In this document: positions 60,129 to 64,000 of the stretch, piece after piece
Layout of the letters: the number at the start of each line of letters is the position of its first letter
Position numbering within the stretch: position 1 is the first letter of the stretch
Assembly (NCBI GenBank): GCA_039105265.1
Contig: JAPFFF010000001.1
Span: forward strand, 6,634,001 to 6,698,000
From: Tritrichomonas musculus
Lineage: Eukaryota > Parabasalia > Tritrichomonadida > Tritrichomonadidae
Length of the DNA stretch: 64,000 nt
Reading direction: 5' to 3'
The notes under the pieces: generated by a model
The model's input: only the letters and a program-made list of their open reading frames with translations
The model's database searches: none
What the model was told of the DNA's origin: nothing
Position numbers and translations under genes: made by a program

Positions 60129-60513
60129 TCCCAGTTTATAAAGGATAAATAATTCATTCTCACAATATAATCAATGAGTTCATTCAATAAATTTTTTTAT
60201 AAAATATATTTATTATGAATTTATACTAAAAATATGAAGTGAATATGATAATAATTTTTCTATATTTTGAGAGATTACTTATTTAATTATTAATTTTTTA
60301 AAATTTAGGCATCGAACTTCAAAGTGCAGTAATAAGAAGCAAAAAAATTGAATGAGTGAAGAGTAATAATTTCTACCTATATTAATATTTATTATTTTTA
60401 TTAATATTATGAAAGACATACACCCAAGAAGAAAAAAAAAAATTCAAAAGAATTGAAAAAGTTGTACTAAAATTTTTGGAATAGAACATCAATTTTTAAA
60501 TACTAGTATACAG
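60129..60513. other. intergenic region right of the transposon
   Basis: AT-rich, no gene. A CAGTAATAA at about 60324 relates to the repeats at 48.9-49.3 kb. The promoter of the next gene must lie in its right part. Confidence 0.5.
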
Positions 60514-62115
60514 ATGGATTATTATCAATACAAATTAATAAGTGATTTTTCACATTCAATTTTTATTCCAAATAGACTCTATGAAAATTCGCAGTCTCAA
60601 AATTCAAATAATGAAATGCCCAATAATATTCCTGAAGAAATTTTATATAAAATTAGATCAAATATATATGATTGTATGTCATCATATTACAACAAAGACA
60701 AGGTAAATTTAAAACAAATAAAATCACATTTAAATAATCTTTGTCGAATAATTACAAACAAAGACAATTATTTGATTCCTTTGCCGACACTTGATTTTAT
60801 AATTGAATCAGGAATAATTAAAATGTGCATGGAATATTTGATGAGAAATCCTTTACCAATATATGTCGATGATTTTATATTGTATCCATCATCATTTTTA
60901 GCCCTTTTATCAAAATGTTCTTCTGATTATATGGATTGCATAGATAAAGAATTTTTCAAAAAAATATTTATTCTTAATCTTCGAAATGCAAATTCAGATA
61001 AGCTAATTCATGATTTATTAGCAATTTGGAATGTTATTTTAGATTTTAATTCTGATATTATATCAATTTTTAACGATTTTGATTTAAATTTAATTTTTAA
61101 TATTATTTCAAGAACAAATACCAATTATGATACAAATGATGATCAAAATAGGTTAATATTAAGAACAATCGACCAACAGAGCCTAAATGGCTTGATAGAA
61201 TACAACAAACAAATTTTCAATTTTTTAAAATTTGTATCAAGTCGCCCATTAGATTCAAATTCATGGCAAATATGTTTTAAATCTATTCTATGTAGATTAA
61301 ATTGTGCATATTTAGCTGAATATAACTCGAAAATTTTATTTAATTTAATATTTTATAAAAGTGATCAAGATGATAGCAATATTAAGCAGAATAAATTTCA
61401 ATGTTTAATGCGTACTGAAATTATTCAATTCGTCAAGAATTATTTTTTTGAGCAAAGAAATAATCTTTTTTTTTATTACATTCATTTCTTTTTTGATTTC
61501 AAAATTAATTCACAGTTATTATATATTCCAATCGAAGACATTGTTACTTCATATTTCAAATTGGTTAATAATGAAATCGATTCAAATTTAAATAATTCAA
61601 CATTAACAATGAGAGATAATGGATTATTTGCATGTATTATTAATAATTTATTTTTTTTCTATAGAGATATATACCATCAAAATCAAGATATTGATAAGTT
61701 TACTGCTTTCTTATTTTATCAAAAATTATCAGAATTTGATTTTTTAACTAAAAAAGTTGCGGCACAATTATTTATTAATTATGTTATAATCGATCCAGAA
61801 AATTTCTTCTCAAAAGTAGTTAATTATAATGATTTTATGTCTTTTTTGGACGATTTTGTTTCTGCCCTGGATATTGATTTTGATATTGAAGTTGATGATC
61901 CTGAAAAATTATATTTTATTCGAGATATTATGAATTGCTTGATTGAAATTCATTCATATTTTACTAAAAAGATACCATCAGAGTTGAACAAATTAGCAAA
62001 TAGTGATTGTGTTCAAAAACTTCAACAATTTTCTTTGGATTATGGAAAATCTTTGCCACAAAATGATGGTTTGCCGGTTGAATTACACTTTCTACAAATA
62101 TTTCCTTTACAATAA
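60514..62115 (+). CDS. unrecognised helical protein, possibly armadillo-like
   Basis: This 533-residue protein has no motif that I can name. It is rich in I, L, F, N and D and consists of successive amphipathic helices (LPTLDFIIESGIIKMCMEYL, PSSFLALLSKCSSDYMD, DKLIHDLLAIWNVILDF, NGLIEYNKQIFNFLKFV) about 40 residues apart, a layout like armadillo/HEAT solenoids that are expanded in trichomonads. There is no signal peptide or transmembrane segment that I trust. The start is the first ATG after stops; the TCAATTT nearby is a poor initiator match. It sits 386 bp from the transposon end, so its upstream region could have been altered by the insertion. Confidence 0.85.
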   Translation: MDYYQYKLISDFSHSIFIPNRLYENSQSQNSNNEMPNNIPEEILYKIRSNIYDCMSSYYNKDKVNLKQIKSHLNNLCRIITNKDNYLIPLPTLDFIIESGIIKMCMEYLMRNPLPIYVDDFILYPSSFLALLSKCSSDYMDCIDKEFFKKIFILNLRNANSDKLIHDLLAIWNVILDFNSDIISIFNDFDLNLIFNIISRTNTNYDTNDDQNRLILRTIDQQSLNGLIEYNKQIFNFLKFVSSRPLDSNSWQICFKSILCRLNCAYLAEYNSKILFNLIFYKSDQDDSNIKQNKFQCLMRTEIIQFVKNYFFEQRNNLFFYYIHFFFDFKINSQLLYIPIEDIVTSYFKLVNNEIDSNLNNSTLTMRDNGLFACIINNLFFFYRDIYHQNQDIDKFTAFLFYQKLSEFDFLTKKVAAQLFINYVIIDPENFFSKVVNYNDFMSFLDDFVSALDIDFDIEVDDPEKLYFIRDIMNCLIEIHSYFTKKIPSELNKLANSDCVQKLQQFSLDYGKSLPQNDGLPVELHFLQIFPLQ

Positions 62116-62313
62116 TAAATATACATATAGATGAGAAGATGCAACTCATATAGAATTTTCATATAGAGTTTTTTTTTTCTGAAGTTTATACAATTTTCAT
62201 ATAGATGTATACTAAAAAGTTTCATTCAAAAAGTTAAAAATCATAAACTGAAAACTAATTTTTTTATGAAATTAATTAAAAATAATTAATAAAAAATAAG
62301 AAAATACTTCTTA

Positions 62314-64000
62314 TTACTTTGAGTTTGGTTGTTGCTGTTGCATCTGTTGTCTTTGCAAGTTTTGTTGCTGCTGTAAAACAGCATTCAATGGCAGTGGAGA
62401 TTGCGCATTATTTTGTATTGCAGCCGGATTCATTATAATTGGCTGACTTCCATTAGGCAGCGTCCCTCTGATTGGCTGTTGGTCGCCCTGGCCTTGTTGC
62501 TGCTGAGGGCGACTGTTCATCATTTGCTGTTGTCTTTGGAGCTGCTGTTGCTGCTGTAGTGCTGCGTTTTGCGCATTAGCTTGTGCAGCTGATGGGGGAG
62601 CTAGCTGCAATGGAGCGCCGATTGGAAGAGTGCCGCGTAGTGACTGATTTTGCTGCTGCTGAGGCCTCTGCTGCATTTGCTGCTGGTATTGTGGAGGCTG
62701 GTTCTGTTGCTGTGTTTGGAGCTGCTGCTGTTGTTGTTGTGGCCTTTGTTGCTGCTGCTGCTGTTGCATCTGAATTCTTTGTTGCTGCTGGAACTGCTGC
62801 TGTTGAGCTCTCTGCTGTTGTTGTTGGAATTGCTGCTGCTGGAATCGTTGTTGTTGTTGCATTTGCTGCTGTGGTTGTTGTTGAAGACGCTGTTGCTGCT
62901 GCTGGAGACGTTGCTGCTGCATTTGTTGCTGCTGTAGTGGCTGCTGGCGTTGTTGTTGTTGCATTTGCTGCTGCTGAGGTCCACTTAATTGTGGCTGCGG
63001 TGACTGTGGGCGTGGCTGCTGCATTTGCTGCTGCTGAGGTCCACTTAATTGTGGCTGCGGTGACTGTGGGCGTGGCTGCTGCATTTGTTGCTGCTGCTGC
63101 GGTGGCAGTTTGGCCTGTGGTCCTCTCTGCTGTTGCTGATTCAGTTGCTGCTGCTGAATCCTCTGCGCTGCCTGGAATTGCTGCTGCAGTGACTGTGGCT
63201 GCAGCAGTGACACCTCTGCAAAAGGGCTTGGCGAGCTTTTGAGAGGCGAATTGTCTGGTGGGGCTGAGAAAGGAACGTTTGATGGCCTTAAAGGCTGCTG
63301 CTGATGTAATGACTGCTGCTGGAGTTGCTTCTGTTGAAGAAGCTGCTGCTGTTGTTGTTGATGCTGTAATGATTGCTGTTGAGGTTGTTGCTGTTGTTGT
63401 TGAAGTTGTTTTTGTTGGAGCTGTTGTTGTAATGATTGTTGTTGTTGCTGATGCTGTTGAAGTTGATGCTGTAATGATTGTTGTTGTTGCTGATGCTGTT
63501 GAAGCTGTTGCTGTAATGATTGTTGTTGAGGTTGTTGCTGTAGCAGCTGAGTCTGATGCTGTTGTTGCTGATGTTGTTGAAGTTGTTGCTGCAAAGACTG
63601 CTGTTGCTGATGTTGGTGCTGTTGAAGTTGTTGCTGCAGACTTTGTTGCTGTTGCTGATGTTGTTGAAGTTGTTGCTGCAGACTTTGTTGCTGTTGCTGA
63701 TGTTGTTGCTGCAAAGACTGCTGTTGCTGATGTTGGTGCTGTTGAAGTTGTTGCTGCAAAGACTGCTGTTGCTGGTGTTGTTGCTGTTGCAGACTTTGTT
63801 GCTGTTGCAGACTTTGTTGCTGTTGCAGACTTTGTTGCTGTTGCAGACTTTGTTGCTGTTGCAGACTTTGTTGCTGTTGCTGATGTTGTTGAAGTTGCTG
63901 CTGCAAAGACTGATGTTGCTGATGTTGTTGCTGCAGACTTTGTTGCTGTTGTTGGTGCTGTTGAAGTTGCTGCTGCAATGATTGTTGCTGTGGTTCTGAT
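62314..64000 (-). CDS. glutamine-rich protein, 5' end outside the window
   Basis: The reading frame is open to the window edge, with no ATG near it, so this is the C-terminal 561 residues or so of a longer protein. Almost all of it is Q with L, H, S, P and R: QQQSLQQQLQQHQ units at the N-terminal side, then a P/S-containing break (RPSNVPFSAPPDNSPLKSS), two exact repeats of QQMQQPRPQSPQPQLSGPQQ, then Q/R tracts. Near the end two related units occur: RGTLPIGAPLQLAPPSAAQA and RGTLPNGSQPIIMNPAAIQN, each followed by AQ and LQQQQ.LQRQQ. Such proteins are often transcription or RNA-granule factors, which is inference. Base composition is much richer in G+C than its neighbours because of CAG codons. 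Confidence 0.85.
   Translation of the reverse strand, partial: SEPQQQSLQQQLQQHQQQQQSLQQQHQQHQSLQQQLQQHQQQQQSLQQQQSLQQQQSLQQQQSLQQQQSLQQQQHQQQQSLQQQLQQHQHQQQQSLQQQHQQQQQSLQQQLQQHQQQQQSLQQQLQQHQHQQQQSLQQQLQQHQQQQHQTQLLQQQPQQQSLQQQLQQHQQQQQSLQHQLQQHQQQQQSLQQQLQQKQLQQQQQQPQQQSLQHQQQQQQLLQQKQLQQQSLHQQQPLRPSNVPFSAPPDNSPLKSSPSPFAEVSLLQPQSLQQQFQAAQRIQQQQLNQQQQRGPQAKLPPQQQQQMQQPRPQSPQPQLSGPQQQQMQQPRPQSPQPQLSGPQQQQMQQQQRQQPLQQQQMQQQRLQQQQQRLQQQPQQQMQQQQRFQQQQFQQQQQRAQQQQFQQQQRIQMQQQQQQQRPQQQQQQLQTQQQNQPPQYQQQMQQRPQQQQNQSLRGTLPIGAPLQLAPPSAAQANAQNAALQQQQQLQRQQQMMNSRPQQQQGQGDQQPIRGTLPNGSQPIIMNPAAIQNNAQSPLPLNAVLQQQQNLQRQQMQQQQPNSK

Noticed and set aside
63976-63978. Start codon of the glutamine-rich gene at 63978
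   Set aside because: The codon is TTG and the frame stays open to the window edge (SEPQQQS upstream), so the gene is truncated by the window.
62583-63981. Long Leu- or Ala-rich plus-strand frames opposite the glutamine-rich gene
   Set aside because: CTG/GCT readings of the complementary CAG repeats; shadows only.

Overview
This 64 kb window is AT-rich nuclear DNA from a microbial eukaryote, most likely a parabasalid (trichomonad; the style fits Tritrichomonas or a close relative, but I cannot settle the genus). Four things point there: long intronless genes; initiator-like TCA(Y)(W) motifs 6-25 nt before several start codons; a broken N-terminal piece of the large trichomonad ankyrin-repeat family; and abundant Mutator/mariner-type DNA transposons. 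The standard genetic code works throughout and I recognise no intron.

Left part (1-19 kb): a PP2A/PP4/PP6-family phosphatase (closest to PP6) with an altered C-terminus, a basic coiled-coil protein, a small basic orphan, a protein with FG/GT repeats, a possible HMG-like segment and an MPGP-repeat tail, a Q/N-rich coiled-coil protein with about 25 copies of a 14-residue repeat, the spliceosomal Myb protein CDC5, the anaphase-promoting-complex TPR subunit CDC23/APC8, an orphan protein, and a probable tRNA-Met(CAT).

Middle (19-49 kb): a single 20,148-bp open reading frame encodes a 6,715-residue coiled-coil protein ending in a GRIP-like domain, so it is best read as a giant golgin (Golgi tether). 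Two more coiled-coil genes follow on the same strand. Then a divergent pair, an ankyrin-RING protein and an SRRM1-like PWI splicing protein, shares an 80-bp promoter built around a perfect 18-bp palindrome.

Right part (49-64 kb): a repeat-rich intergenic zone leads into a 9,624-bp foldback-type DNA transposon (50495-60118). It has a perfect 10-bp target duplication and about 1-kb terminal inverted repeats that continue inward into 17/18-bp satellite arrays of about 1.6-1.7 kb. Its 4.2-kb core holds no transposase. It carries an ankyrin-protein pseudogene, a compositionally distinct island of small ORFs, a mariner-like element, and a Tc1-like element that itself contains a TTAA-flanked element. 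After it come an orphan, probably helical, 533-residue protein and the 3' part of a glutamine-rich gene that runs off the window.

Functionally, the recognisable genes are housekeeping (mitosis: CDC23; splicing: CDC5 and SRRM1-like; signalling: phosphatase; Golgi: golgin). The least described items are the giant golgin and the foldback element with its cargo.
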